Positions 25,076 to 33,867 of a DNA stretch of 64,000 bases are shown here, piece after piece. The stretch lies in the NCBI GenBank assembly GCA_963820315.1, contig CAWFZK010000025.1:62001-126000 (forward strand), written 5' to 3'. This DNA is from JACVRW01 sp963820315. Its GTDB lineage: Bacteria > Actinomycetota > Thermoleophilia > Solirubrobacterales > Thermoleophilaceae. The notes beneath the pieces were generated by a model, which was not told the DNA's origin, made no database searches, and worked only from the letters and a program-made list of their open reading frames with translations. The position numbers were made by a program, and so were the translations under genes. Position 1 is the stretch's first letter. Every line of letters starts with the position of its first letter.

Positions 25076-25870
25076 GTGGCCCTCACCCCTCTCGCCGTCC
25101 GCTACGACCAGTTCATCCTCGATCTGGACGGCTGCGTCTGGATCGGCGACGAGCCCACGCCGGGGGTTCTGAGCGCTCTCGAGCAGGTCCGCGAGGCGAA
25201 CAAGCAGGTGGCCTACGCGACCAACGATCCACGCAGCGCGACCGAGGACTACGTCACCCGGCTGTGGCGCATCGGCGTCCGGGCGTCGGTCCGCGACGTG
25301 GTGACCGTCGGCGGCGCCACGCAGCACCTGCTCGCCGAGACGCGCAGCGGCCGCACCGCCTTCGTGATCGGCACCGAGTCGCTCCGCAAGCACGTCAGCG
25401 ACGCCGGCTGCAGGGTGCTGAACGGCACCGACCTCGCCTCGCGTGCCGAGCTCGTCGTGGTCGGCGGTACGGAGGAGCTCGTCTACGCCGACCTTCGCAA
25501 CGCCGCGCTCGCGGTCCGCCGCGGTGCGGACTTCCTCGCGACCGCGCGCGACCCGACCTACCCCCAGCCCGACGGCCTCTGGCCCGGGACGGGCGCCATC
25601 CTGGCCGCCGTCGAGGTGGCGAGCGGCCGTGAGGCCGCCATCATCGGCAAGCCCGAGCCGCAGCTGCTCATGACGGCGCTCGACCGGCTCGGCGAGGGCC
25701 GGACTCTCGTAGTCGGTGACAGGATCGACACGGACCTCGGCGCGGCCGCTGCCGCCGGGCTCGACTCGGCGCTCGTGCTCTCGGGCGGCGCCAAGCGCGA
25801 GGACGTCGACGGCCTGGAGCCGCCGCCGGTCGCCGTCGGCGACACGCTCGCGCAGCTGCTCGTGAGCTGA
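25076..25870 (+). CDS. HAD-IIA family phosphatase (NagD-like)
   Basis: 264 residues. HAD motif I is FILDLDGCVW, motif II ATNDPRSA, motif III GKPEPQLL and motif IV VVGDRIDTD. NagD-type phosphatases act on sugar or nucleoside monophosphates; the substrate here is unknown. Leaderless GTG start directly at the predicted transcription start. Confidence 0.88.
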   Translation: MALTPLAVRYDQFILDLDGCVWIGDEPTPGVLSALEQVREANKQVAYATNDPRSATEDYVTRLWRIGVRASVRDVVTVGGATQHLLAETRSGRTAFVIGTESLRKHVSDAGCRVLNGTDLASRAELVVVGGTEELVYADLRNAALAVRRGADFLATARDPTYPQPDGLWPGTGAILAAVEVASGREAAIIGKPEPQLLMTALDRLGEGRTLVVGDRIDTDLGAAAAAGLDSALVLSGGAKREDVDGLEPPPVAVGDTLAQLLVS

Positions 25871-25891
25871 GCGCGGTCCGCGTCCGATCCG

Positions 25892-26398
25892 CTACGCCGC
25901 GAGCGGCAGCATCGCCTCCACCTCCTCCAGCTCGGCCCCCACGAGCGCGCACGCCTCCGGCGTGACGGTCAGGCCCGCCTGCGAGGCCCGGGCGAGCGCC
26001 TCGGCGACCGGGACGTCGCGGGCCTCGTGCAGGTGCGCGGCGCACACCGCCGCGACGAAGTCCGTCCAGCGGTTCCCGTGCAGCGCAACGGCGCCGGGCC
26101 GCCGGGTCTCCACCCGCAGCAGCGCGACGAGCTCGTCGAGCGCCGCCGCGCCCCCCTCCGTGGTCGCGACGGGCACGTGGTGCCACGCTAGGCCGGCTTC
26201 CTCGTAGGCCTCGAGGTTATGGCGCGTCGGGCTCGTGGAGACGAGCAGCCGCACGCGCCGGGCCTTCAGATAGGCGATCTCCGCGTCGCGGCGCTCGGCG
26301 CGATGGCTGCGACCGCCGCCCCCGGGCCGCTCGAGCCCGCAGAGCTTGCGCGGCCGCGCCCACCAGATCCGTTTGGGCTCCTGTTCGGTGACGTCCAT
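25892..26398 (-). CDS. Protein-tyrosine-phosphatase-like protein, probably inactive
   Basis: 168 residues. The layout resembles a dual-specificity phosphatase (AEIAYLKARRVRLLVSTSPTRHNLEAYEEAGL...HHVPV), but the catalytic loop is ALHGNRWTDF in place of HCxxGxxR, without Cys. It may bind phosphate without hydrolysing it. MDVTEQEPKRIWWARP is chosen as the start; upstream codons would run into the promoter of the next gene. Confidence 0.55.
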   Translation of the reverse strand: MDVTEQEPKRIWWARPRKLCGLERPGGGGRSHRAERRDAEIAYLKARRVRLLVSTSPTRHNLEAYEEAGLAWHHVPVATTEGGAAALDELVALLRVETRRPGAVALHGNRWTDFVAAVCAAHLHEARDVPVAEALARASQAGLTVTPEACALVGAELEEVEAMLPLAA

Positions 26399-26453
26399 GC
26401 AGGGGTAAGTGCGCCCGCGCGAGAACTCGTCCCCTCGATAACCTCCGGCCGTC

Positions 26454-27273
26454 ATGTGCCGCGTGTTCGGCTGCGTCGCAGCGGAGCCCGTGTCGATCAG
26501 GCACGAGCTCCTTGAGGCGCAGAACCCCCTGATCCGCCAGTCCGAGGACCACGACTCAGGTTGGGGAATGGCCGTCTACGAGCGCGCCGACGGAGGCGAG
26601 CCGCGGCTCGTTCGCTTTCCCGAGGCAGCCTTCGCCGACGGCGAGTTCCTGAGCGGCGACCTCGCTGCGCGGGCGCATCTTCAACGTGCATGTGCGGCGC
26701 GCGACGATGGGCGATCTGCGCCCGGAGAACACGCATCCATTCGCGCTGTCGAGCTACACGCTCGGGCACAACGGCACGATCCTCCAGTATCCGCGGCTGC
26801 TCGAGCCCGGCGTGCGCCCGCCCGTGGGCGACACCGACTCGGAGTACCTGTTCAACCTGCTGATGAGCGACTACGACCGGGCAGCGCCCGCCGCGAGCCT
26901 GCGCAGGGCGCTCACGAAGACGGTCCAGCGCTCGGCGTTCTCCGGCGTCAACGTGCTGTTCTCGGACGGCGAGCGCCTCTACGCGTACCGGCTAGGCCTG
27001 TTCGACCTGCACTGGCTGGCGCGGCCGGGCCAGCTGCTCGTCGCGTCCGAGGTGCTGACCGACGAGCCCTGGCACAGCGTGCAGCAGGACGTGCTGCTCA
27101 CGCTCGACCCCGATGACCTCGAGGAGCCTCACGCCGAGCGCCTGCTCGGCGACGAGCTGCTCGCCCGGGCGGAGATCCGCAAGGTCGACCACGCGCCACA
27201 CCTGCGCGGGGCCGAGCGCGGCGCCGTCGCCGCGGAGCGGGCACGGACGGCAGCGGCGGCGGCGGCCGAGTGA
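26454..27273 (+). CDS. Class II glutamine amidotransferase-like protein (one indel)
   Basis: 272 residues after removal of one base near 26670 (before IFNVHVRRATMGD). Ntn-type domain with the nucleophile Cys2 (MCRVFGC), the GWGMAVY segment and SSYTLGHNGTI, resembling YafJ/EgtC-type amidotransferase domains. No synthase domain is attached, so the acceptor is unknown. TAACCT (26439-26444) predicts a three-base leader. First gene of a coupled operon with the lipid kinase and murT/gatD. Confidence 0.8.
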
Positions 27274-28145
27274 GCCGGCGCTTCGCGCTGCTGGTCAACC
27301 CGGCCTCCGCGGGTGGGAAGGCGCTCGACGCCCTGCCCGCCGTCCACGAGAGCCTCGACGCGCTCGGGGCGCCGCATCGGACCGTCCTGACGCGCAGCAT
27401 CGAGCACGCCGAGCAGGAGGCAGGCGGCGCGGCTGCCGCCGGCGAGACGGTCGTGGCGGTGAGCGGGGACGGCCTGCTGCGGCCGATCGCCTCGGCGCTC
27501 AAGAACACGGACTCGGCCGTGGCCCTGATCCCGTGCGGGCGCGGCAACGACTTCGCGCGCGTGCTCGGCATCCCCTCCGAGCCGGCCGCCGCGGCTCGCG
27601 TGGCGGTCGAGGGAGCCGAGCGGCTCGTCGACGTGGCGAGCGTCGACGGCACGCCCTTCGTCGGCATCGCCAGCTTCGGGTTCGACTCCGACGCCAACCG
27701 GATCGCCAACGACACGAAGCGCATCAAGGGCAACGCCGTCTACCTGTACGCCGCGCTGCGCGCGCTGGCGGCGTGGAGGCCGGCGGCGTTCAGCGTGACG
27801 GTCGACGGCAGCCTGCACCAGGCGACCGGCTTCTCCGTCGTCGTCGGGAACTCGAAGGCCTACGGCGGCGGCATGTACATCCTTCCCCAGGCCGAGCTCG
27901 ACGACGGCCGCCTCGACGTGCTGATCGCCAAGGAAACGTCGAAACTGACCTTCTTGCGCGAGCTCCCGAAGATCTTCAAGGGCGAGCACCTCGATTCACC
28001 GCACGCCGAGTTCCTGCGCGGCGAGCTGATCGAAGTCGCCACCGACCGCCCCTTCGTCATCTACGCGGACGGCGACCCGATCGGGGCCACCCCCGCCACC
28101 CTGCGAGTCGAGCCGCGCTGCCTCCGCGTGATCACACCGGCCTGA
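27270..28145 (+). CDS. Diacylglycerol/lipid kinase family protein
   Basis: 291 residues. DAGK catalytic fold: LLVNPASAGGKA at the N-terminus, VVAVSGDGLLRPIASAL (usual GGDGT appears as SGDGL), IPCGRGNDFARVLGI, and a C-terminal beta domain. Phosphorylates diacylglycerol or a related lipid with ATP. The changed glycine-rich loop might lower activity. ATGA/GTGA overlaps join it to both neighbours. Confidence 0.88.
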   Translation: MSRRFALLVNPASAGGKALDALPAVHESLDALGAPHRTVLTRSIEHAEQEAGGAAAAGETVVAVSGDGLLRPIASALKNTDSAVALIPCGRGNDFARVLGIPSEPAAAARVAVEGAERLVDVASVDGTPFVGIASFGFDSDANRIANDTKRIKGNAVYLYAALRALAAWRPAAFSVTVDGSLHQATGFSVVVGNSKAYGGGMYILPQAELDDGRLDVLIAKETSKLTFLRELPKIFKGEHLDSPHAEFLRGELIEVATDRPFVIYADGDPIGATPATLRVEPRCLRVITPA

Positions 28146-29500
28146 TGTATCGCCCCGCGCGCAGCCTCGCTCGCGTGCTGCGGGCCGCGAGCCGCCGTCT
28201 CGGGCGCACGGGCGGGACGACCGCCCCGGGACGCCTCCTGCTGCGCCTCTCGCCGGGGGCGCTCCGGCGCATGTCCGGCGACCTCGATGAGGGCTCCGTG
28301 CTGGTCTCGGCGACGAACGGCAAGACCACCACCGCCGCCATGATCGCCGCCGCGCTCGAGCGCACGGGCCGCGAGGTGGTGCACAACCGGGCCGGCTCGA
28401 ACATGGCCTGGGGCGTGGCGACGGCGCTCCTCGACGCCGGACGGAGCCGCGGTCAGCTCGGGTTGTTCGAGGTCGACGAAGCCTGGCTCGGAAGCGTCGC
28501 AAAGGACCTCCAGCCGCGCCTCGTCCTGCTCGCCAACCTGTTCCGCGACCAGCTCGACCGCTACGGCGAGCTCGAGCTGCTCGCCGACCGCTGGGCAGAG
28601 ATCGTCGCCAGCCTCGACGGGCGCGCGGGCTTCGTCCTGAACGCGGACGACCCGCTCGTCGCCGACCTCGGGCGCGGCCGACAGGGCGTGACCTACTTCG
28701 GCCTCGCCGACGACTCGCAGACGCTGCCCGAGATGCAGCACGCGGCCGACTCGAAGCACTGCCGCAACTGCGGCCACCCATACGAGTACGACGCGATCTA
28801 CCTCGGCCACATGGGCCGCTATCACTGCCCCAACTGCGGCCGGCGCCGCCCCGATCCCGACGTGGTCGCGTCGCGCGTGCGGCTCGAGGGGATGAGCGGC
28901 TCGCGGCTCAAGCTCGAGACGCCCGCCGGGAGCCTCGACCTCCACCTCCCCCTCCCCGGGCTCTACAACGTCTACAACGCGATCGCCGCCGCGGCCACGT
29001 TGCTGCGGCTCGATGTCCCGCTCGCCGACGTGGGCGCCGCGCTCGAGAGCTTCGGCGGCGCCTTCGGGCGCGTCGAGACGATCCCGGTCGATGGCCGCCG
29101 GGTCTCCATCCTGCTGATCAAGAACCCGGCCGGCGCGAACGAGGTCCTGCGCACGCTCACGCTCGAGGAGGGCGAGCTCGACCTCTGGTTCGCGCTCAAC
29201 GACCGCATCGCCGACGGCCGCGACATCTCCTGGATATGGGACGCCGACTTCGAGGTGCTGGCGGGGCGCGTGCGGCGGGCCACCTGCTCGGGGACGCGCG
29301 CCGAGGAGATGGCGCTGCGGCTGAAGTACGCGGGCATCGACGCGCCGATCGAGGTCGAGCGCGATCTCGGCGCCTCGCTGGACAGCGCCGTCGCGACGGC
29401 GACCGGCGAGCGGCTGTTCGCGCTCCCCACCTATACGGCCCTGCTCGAGCTGCGCGACCTGCTCGCGCGCCGCGGGCTCGCGAAGCGGTGGTCGGAATGA
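28145..29500 (+). CDS. murT: Lipid II isoglutaminyl synthase subunit MurT
   Basis: 451 residues. With GatD, MurT amidates the D-Glu of lipid II. Mur-ligase ATP site VSATNGKTTTAAMIAAAL, NRAGSNMAWG, and the MurT-specific four-Cys zinc ribbon (CRNCGHPYEYD...YHCPNCGRR, about residues 205-235) inserted in the central domain. C-terminal DUF1727 segment (LIKNPAGANEVLRTL) carries the region that contacts GatD. Start overlaps the kinase stop. Confidence 0.94.
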   Translation: MYRPARSLARVLRAASRRLGRTGGTTAPGRLLLRLSPGALRRMSGDLDEGSVLVSATNGKTTTAAMIAAALERTGREVVHNRAGSNMAWGVATALLDAGRSRGQLGLFEVDEAWLGSVAKDLQPRLVLLANLFRDQLDRYGELELLADRWAEIVASLDGRAGFVLNADDPLVADLGRGRQGVTYFGLADDSQTLPEMQHAADSKHCRNCGHPYEYDAIYLGHMGRYHCPNCGRRRPDPDVVASRVRLEGMSGSRLKLETPAGSLDLHLPLPGLYNVYNAIAAAATLLRLDVPLADVGAALESFGGAFGRVETIPVDGRRVSILLIKNPAGANEVLRTLTLEEGELDLWFALNDRIADGRDISWIWDADFEVLAGRVRRATCSGTRAEEMALRLKYAGIDAPIEVERDLGASLDSAVATATGERLFALPTYTALLELRDLLARRGLAKRWSE

Positions 29501-30210
29501 CGAAGCGCGAGGTGATCTGGCACGACGTCGAGAACGGCTCCTACACGGCCGACCTCGGGCTGTGGCGGGCCCTCGCGGCTGAGGTTGACGGGCCCATCCT
29601 CGACCTGGGAGCCGGCACGGGCCGCGTCGCGCGCGACCTGCACGCGGCCGGCCACGAGGTGCACGCGCTCGACTCCGACCGGGAGCTGCTCGCCGCCCTG
29701 CGCGAGCGCGCGCCCGCGGTGAGCACGATCAGCTCCGACGCGCGCACCTTCTCGGCGGAGGAGCGCTTCGCGCTGATCCTCGCCCCGATGCAGCTCGTTC
29801 AGATCCTTGGCGGGCCTGACGCACGCCGTGCCATGCTCGAGCGCGTGCACGAGCACCTGCTTCCGGGCGGCCGCTTCGCCGCCGCCATCGCCGATCCCTA
29901 TGACGCGCTCGCCGAGGAGGACCGCTCGCCGCCCTACCCGGACATGATCGAGCACGACGGCTGGGTGTACTCGAGCCAGCCCGTCATGGTGCGCGAGCAG
30001 GCCGGCCAGATCATCATCGAGCGCCATCGCCAAGCCGTCGCCCCTGACGGGAGGCTCGACGAGCAGACGGCCCCGTTCGCGCTCGACGTGATCGATCCCG
30101 GCGAGCTCGAGAGCGAGGCTCGCGCCGCCGGGCTCGAGCCCGTCGCGCGGCATCAGATACCGGAGACGGCCGACCACATCGGAAGCGTGGTGATCGAGTG
30201 CCGGCGCTGA
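29497..30210 (+). CDS. SAM-dependent methyltransferase between murT and gatD
   Basis: 237 residues, class I Rossmann methyltransferase: ILDLGAGTGRVARDL (motif I), ALDSDRELL (motif II), LILAPMQLVQIL, GGRFAAAIAD. ATG overlaps the murT stop, and gatD starts 13 bases before its end. Such tight coupling to the two subunits of one enzyme suggests it acts on a cell-wall or lipid II-related substrate; this is inference. Confidence 0.83.
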   Translation: MTKREVIWHDVENGSYTADLGLWRALAAEVDGPILDLGAGTGRVARDLHAAGHEVHALDSDRELLAALRERAPAVSTISSDARTFSAEERFALILAPMQLVQILGGPDARRAMLERVHEHLLPGGRFAAAIADPYDALAEEDRSPPYPDMIEHDGWVYSSQPVMVREQAGQIIIERHRQAVAPDGRLDEQTAPFALDVIDPGELESEARAAGLEPVARHQIPETADHIGSVVIECRR

Positions 30211-30920
30211 GGGTCTGCTCGCTCTATCCGGACCTGATGAACATCTACGCCGACCGCGGCAACATCGCCGTGCTGCGCGCCCGCTGCGAGTGGCGCGGCC
30301 TTGGCTTCGAGCACGCGGCCTCGGGCAGCGGCGACGCCCTCGACCCGGACGCGCACGACCTCTTCTACATCGGCGGCGGGCAGGACCGCGACCAGGTGGC
30401 GATCGCGCCCGACATGGCCGAGACGAAGCGCGCCGGCCTCCACGAGGCGGCCGAGCGCGGCGCCGTCGTGCTCGCGGTATGCGGCGGCTACCAGCTGCTC
30501 GGGCACTCCTACGAGCTCGGCGGCGAGGAGCTGCCGGGCGTCGGCCTCGTCGACCTCAGGACGGTGCGCGAGCCCGGACCGCGGCTGATCGGCAACTGCG
30601 CGATCGAGGCCGACCTGGGCGGCGGCCCGCGCGTCATCGCCGGCTTCGAGAACCACGGCGGGCGGACCTATCTCGGGAGCGGCGAGCGCCCGCTCGGGCG
30701 GGTGCTCAAGGGGCACGGGAACAACGGCCGCGACGGCTTCGAGGGGGTCCACTCGCGCAACGTGATCGGGACCTACCTGCACGGCCCGCTCCTGCCGAAG
30801 AACGTCTGGCTGGCAGACCGGCTGATCGAGCTTGCGCTCGGGATCGAGCTCGAGCCGCTCGCGGACGACGGGCTCGAGGGCGCAGCGCATGCTTCTGCGC
30901 GGCGGGCGGCCGGGGTCTAG
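30198..30920 (+). CDS. gatD: Lipid II isoglutaminyl synthase glutaminase GatD
   Basis: 240 residues, CobB/CobQ-type class I glutamine amidotransferase that feeds NH3 to MurT. Nucleophile in VLAVCGGYQLLG (about residue 94); catalytic His in IGTYLHGPLLPKN; GGGQDRDQ and FENHGGRT are typical. GTG start inside the methyltransferase. Its stop shares CTAG with the convergent ATPase gene. Confidence 0.93.
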   Translation: MPALRVCSLYPDLMNIYADRGNIAVLRARCEWRGLGFEHAASGSGDALDPDAHDLFYIGGGQDRDQVAIAPDMAETKRAGLHEAAERGAVVLAVCGGYQLLGHSYELGGEELPGVGLVDLRTVREPGPRLIGNCAIEADLGGGPRVIAGFENHGGRTYLGSGERPLGRVLKGHGNNGRDGFEGVHSRNVIGTYLHGPLLPKNVWLADRLIELALGIELEPLADDGLEGAAHASARRAAGV

Positions 30921-32647
30921 GCGAGCCCGACGACGCGCAGGACCTCCTCGACTGAGGTGGTCCCCTGCTTGATCTTCTCGAGGCCGTCCTCGCGCAGCGT
31001 CCGCATGCCCTCGGCGCGGGCGGCCTCGCGCAACTCGTCGGCAGGACCCTTCTCGAGGATGAGCCGGCGCAGGTTGTCGCTCAGCACCATCACCTCGTAG
31101 AGGCCGATGCGGCCGCGGTAGCCGGTCTGCCCGCAGCGCACGCAGCCACCCGGCTCGAAGGCGTTGAAGCCGCGCTCGACCACGAAGCCGTTGCGAGCCA
31201 GGACCGCCTTCGAGAGCTTGACCTGCTGCTTGCAGTCACACAGCCGGCGCACGAGTCGCTGGGCGACCACGCACTCGATCCCCGCGGCAACGAGGAACGG
31301 CTCGATCCCCATGTCGATCAGCCGCGCGGCGGCCAGCGGGGCGTCGTTCGTGTGCAGCGTCGTGAGGACGAGGTGGCCGGTGAGCGCGGCCTCGATGGCG
31401 AGCCCGGCGGTCTCGGCGTCGCGCACCTCGCCGACCATGATCACGTCCGGGTCGGCGCGCACCAGCGAGCGCAGGCCCGTGGCGAAGGTGAGCCCGCTCT
31501 TCGCGTGCACCTGGACCTGCTTCACCCCGTCGAGCTCGTACTCGACCGGATCCTCGACCGTGATCAGCGTCTTGTCCGGCGAGTTGACCTCGTTCATCGC
31601 GGCGTACAGCGTCGTCGTCTTGCCGGATCCTGTCGGGCCCGTCACGAGCACGGCGCCGTGCGTGGCGCCGATCGCCTTCAGGAAGCGCTCGCGCTCGGGC
31701 TCCTCCATGCCGAGCCGATCGAGGTCGACGACCACCTGCGTCTTGTCGAGGATCCGCATCACGACCGACTCGCCGCGCACCACCGGGAGGGTCGCCACAC
31801 GCAGGTCCACGTAGTGACCGTCGACCGACAGCCCGATGCGGCCGTCCTGCGGCACCCGCTTCTCGGCGATGTCGAGCTCGGCCATGATCTTGATGCGCGA
31901 GACGAGCCCCGACATCAGCTGGCGAGGCACGGTGGTCGAGTCGAAGACCACGCCGTCGACGCGGAAGCGCACGCGCATGTCGCCCGGGCGGGGCTCGAAG
32001 TGGACGTCCGAGGCGCCGCGGCGCACGGCGTCGGCGATGATCGAGTGGACGAGCTTGACGACCGGCGCCTCGTCGGCGGACTCGCGCAGCTCGATGACCT
32101 GCGCGGCCTCCTCCTCGGTCTCCTCGTGGATCTCCTGGACCGACTCCTCGAGCGTCGAGAGCCCGGAAATCAGCGCCTCGATGTCCTCGGGCGACGCGAC
32201 CGCGCGCCGGACGTCGTAGCCGGTCGCCATCGTGATGTCGTCGAGCGCGAGCAGGTTGGCCGGGTCGGCGGTCGCCACGAGCAGCGCGCCCTCGCCGAGG
32301 AACGCGATCGGGACGGTCTGGTAGCGCCTCGCCTTGGCGGCGTCGATGAGCGCGGCGGCGCCCTTGTCGACGTCGAAGACGTTCAGGTCGACGTAATGAA
32401 GCCCGTTGCGCTCGGCGAGGGCCTGGGCCAGCTGCTGGGAGTCGACGAGCCCCGCGTCGATCAGGCTCTGACCGAGCGGAACCCCGCGTGCCCTGCCGTC
32501 CTCCACGACGCGCTCGACCACGCCGCGCTCCGCGAACCCCAGCTGCACGATCACGTCCCCGATTCGCCTGATGGCACTCGTCCGCGTGGTTGGCGGTGTG
32601 AGTCCGGGCACGGGGAACGGCCCTGCCGAGGCAGCCTGGGCTTCCAT
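30917..32647 (-). CDS. Type II secretion / type IV pilus ATPase (GspE/PilB family)
   Basis: 576 residues. N-terminal MshEN (T2SSE_N) domain (about 28-165), then the ATPase: Walker A TGPTGSGKTTTLYAAM, Asp box ITVEDPVEYEL, GLRSLVRADPDVIMVGEVRD Walker B, and a C-terminal CxC...CxxC zinc motif (CDCKQQ; CVRCGQTGYRGR). It drives pilus or pseudopilus assembly. No pilin genes are nearby. GATATT (32661-32656) places the transcript start two bases before the ATG. Confidence 0.93.
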   Translation of the reverse strand: MEAQAASAGPFPVPGLTPPTTRTSAIRRIGDVIVQLGFAERGVVERVVEDGRARGVPLGQSLIDAGLVDSQQLAQALAERNGLHYVDLNVFDVDKGAAALIDAAKARRYQTVPIAFLGEGALLVATADPANLLALDDITMATGYDVRRAVASPEDIEALISGLSTLEESVQEIHEETEEEAAQVIELRESADEAPVVKLVHSIIADAVRRGASDVHFEPRPGDMRVRFRVDGVVFDSTTVPRQLMSGLVSRIKIMAELDIAEKRVPQDGRIGLSVDGHYVDLRVATLPVVRGESVVMRILDKTQVVVDLDRLGMEEPERERFLKAIGATHGAVLVTGPTGSGKTTTLYAAMNEVNSPDKTLITVEDPVEYELDGVKQVQVHAKSGLTFATGLRSLVRADPDVIMVGEVRDAETAGLAIEAALTGHLVLTTLHTNDAPLAAARLIDMGIEPFLVAAGIECVVAQRLVRRLCDCKQQVKLSKAVLARNGFVVERGFNAFEPGGCVRCGQTGYRGRIGLYEVMVLSDNLRRLILEKGPADELREAARAEGMRTLREDGLEKIKQGTTSVEEVLRVVGLA

Positions 32648-32716
32648 ACCTCCCAAATATCGGCAGCAGACGGGCGGGGTTGAGATGGCGATCCGGCTCG
32701 CCGGGTAGCGTCTGTC

Positions 32717-33049
32717 GTGATGAACCTCTCCGACTATCAGCAGCGCTCGCGCGCGACCGCGGTCTATCCGGACGCCGGCGCGAACCTCACCTACCCCGCC
32801 CTCGGGCTCTGTGGAGAGGCCGGCGAGGCGGCGGAGAAGGTCAAGAAGGCCATCCGCGACGACGGCGGCGTTCTGACCGATGAGCGGCGCGCGGCGCTCG
32901 CCGCGGAGCTGGGCGACGTGCTCTGGTACGTGGCGCAGCTCGCCACAGAGGCGGGCCTCGACCTGGACGAGATCGCCGAGAGCAATCTCGAGAAGCTGCT
33001 CTCGCGCCGCGAGCGTGCCGTCCTGCACGGCAGCGGCGATTTCCGCTAA
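32717..33049 (+). CDS. MazG-like nucleotide pyrophosphohydrolase
   Basis: 110 residues, single MazG domain: GLCGEAGEAAEKVKKAI holds the first metal-binding Glu pair (EAGE..E), and AELGDVLWYVAQLA the second (ExxD). These all-alpha enzymes hydrolyse non-canonical or excess NTPs. GTG 32717 or ATG 32720; TAGCGT (32706-32711) predicts a transcript starting there. Confidence 0.83.
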   Translation: MMNLSDYQQRSRATAVYPDAGANLTYPALGLCGEAGEAAEKVKKAIRDDGGVLTDERRAALAAELGDVLWYVAQLATEAGLDLDEIAESNLEKLLSRRERAVLHGSGDFR

Positions 33050-33087
33050 CGATTAATCGGGCGCCCGCGCGGCGTCTGTATGCAGTG

Positions 33088-33312
33088 ATGATCGTGCTGT
33101 TCGACAAAGTCGACGACGCCGGGGTCGCGATCGGCGGTGAGGGCGGGCTCGTCCCCGTCACCGACATCGACCGCGCCAAGGCCTTCTACGTCGATGAGCT
33201 CGGCTTCGAGGAGGAGGCCGACACTCGCGCGGGCCAAGGGATACGGCTGGTGCGGCTGACACCGCCGGGCTCGGGCGGCGCGCTGCTGCTGGCGACACGG
33301 CGCTCCGACTGA
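33088..33312 (+). pseudogene. Truncated glyoxalase/VOC-family fragment
   Basis: 74 residues. Residues 20-70 match the first beta-alpha-beta module of a VOC domain (VPVTDIDRAKAFYVDELGFEEEAD, IRLVRLTPPGSGGALLL), but the second module with its metal Glu is missing; family members are 115-130 residues. The first 20 residues do not resemble the usual start. A decayed remnant is the simplest reading; a homodimerising half-domain cannot be excluded. Confidence 0.55.
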
Positions 33313-33314
33313 AG

Positions 33315-33818
33315 CTACGGGCGCAGCGTCAGCCTGAACTCCCGCGAGCTGGTGTGGCCAGCTGGGTCTCTCGCGGTCACCTTGACGGTGAGCCTCACGC
33401 GCCGGTGGGACCTCAGTGCGGTCAGCCGCTTGGGCCCCAGCCTGTAGGCCACCGTCACGCGCTCGTCCGGCCTCGCCCTGAAGGTCTTCGAGAGCTTTAG
33501 CTCGCGCCACGTCACGGTGACCCGGCCACGCATGTCCTCCGATGCCTTACCGGGGGTGACGCGCAGGATCGCGCGCCGCAGGGATGACCTCGCCTTGCCC
33601 GTGAGCTTCGGCTTCGTGTCGTCCGGCGGATAGGCGTCGGGGCAGCCGCTCGGGGTCTGGCCGTGACGGCCCGGGCAGTCGTCGACGTCGTCGGGCTTGC
33701 CGTCGCCGTCGCTGTCGAGCGGCGGTGGCGGCGGACCGGTCGACCTGAGCTCAGCGGTGGCCGGCGGCGCCCAGACGAAGCCCGCGAATACCAGCGCGAG
33801 TGCCAAGAGTCGACGCAT
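33315..33818 (-). CDS. Secreted calcium-binding-repeat protein
   Basis: 167 residues. Clear signal peptide (MRRLLALALVFAGFVWAPPATA), then a Pro-rich stretch and one thrombospondin type-3-like Ca site (DSDGDGKPDDVDDCPG), then a basic beta-rich domain (VTVTWRELKLSKTFRARP). Probably exported and surface or wall associated. Function unknown. Confidence 0.65.
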   Translation of the reverse strand: MRRLLALALVFAGFVWAPPATAELRSTGPPPPPLDSDGDGKPDDVDDCPGRHGQTPSGCPDAYPPDDTKPKLTGKARSSLRRAILRVTPGKASEDMRGRVTVTWRELKLSKTFRARPDERVTVAYRLGPKRLTALRSHRRVRLTVKVTARDPAGHTSSREFRLTLRP

Positions 33819-33867
33819 GGTTACGCCTCGCGCTCACCATAAGGGCGATTCCTGTCCCCGGCCAGAG

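Noticed and set aside
32641..32662. GGGAGG as the ribosome-binding site of the GspE/PilB gene
   Set aside because: It ends one base before the ATG, too close to work; the GATATT hexamer placing a leaderless start is the better explanation.
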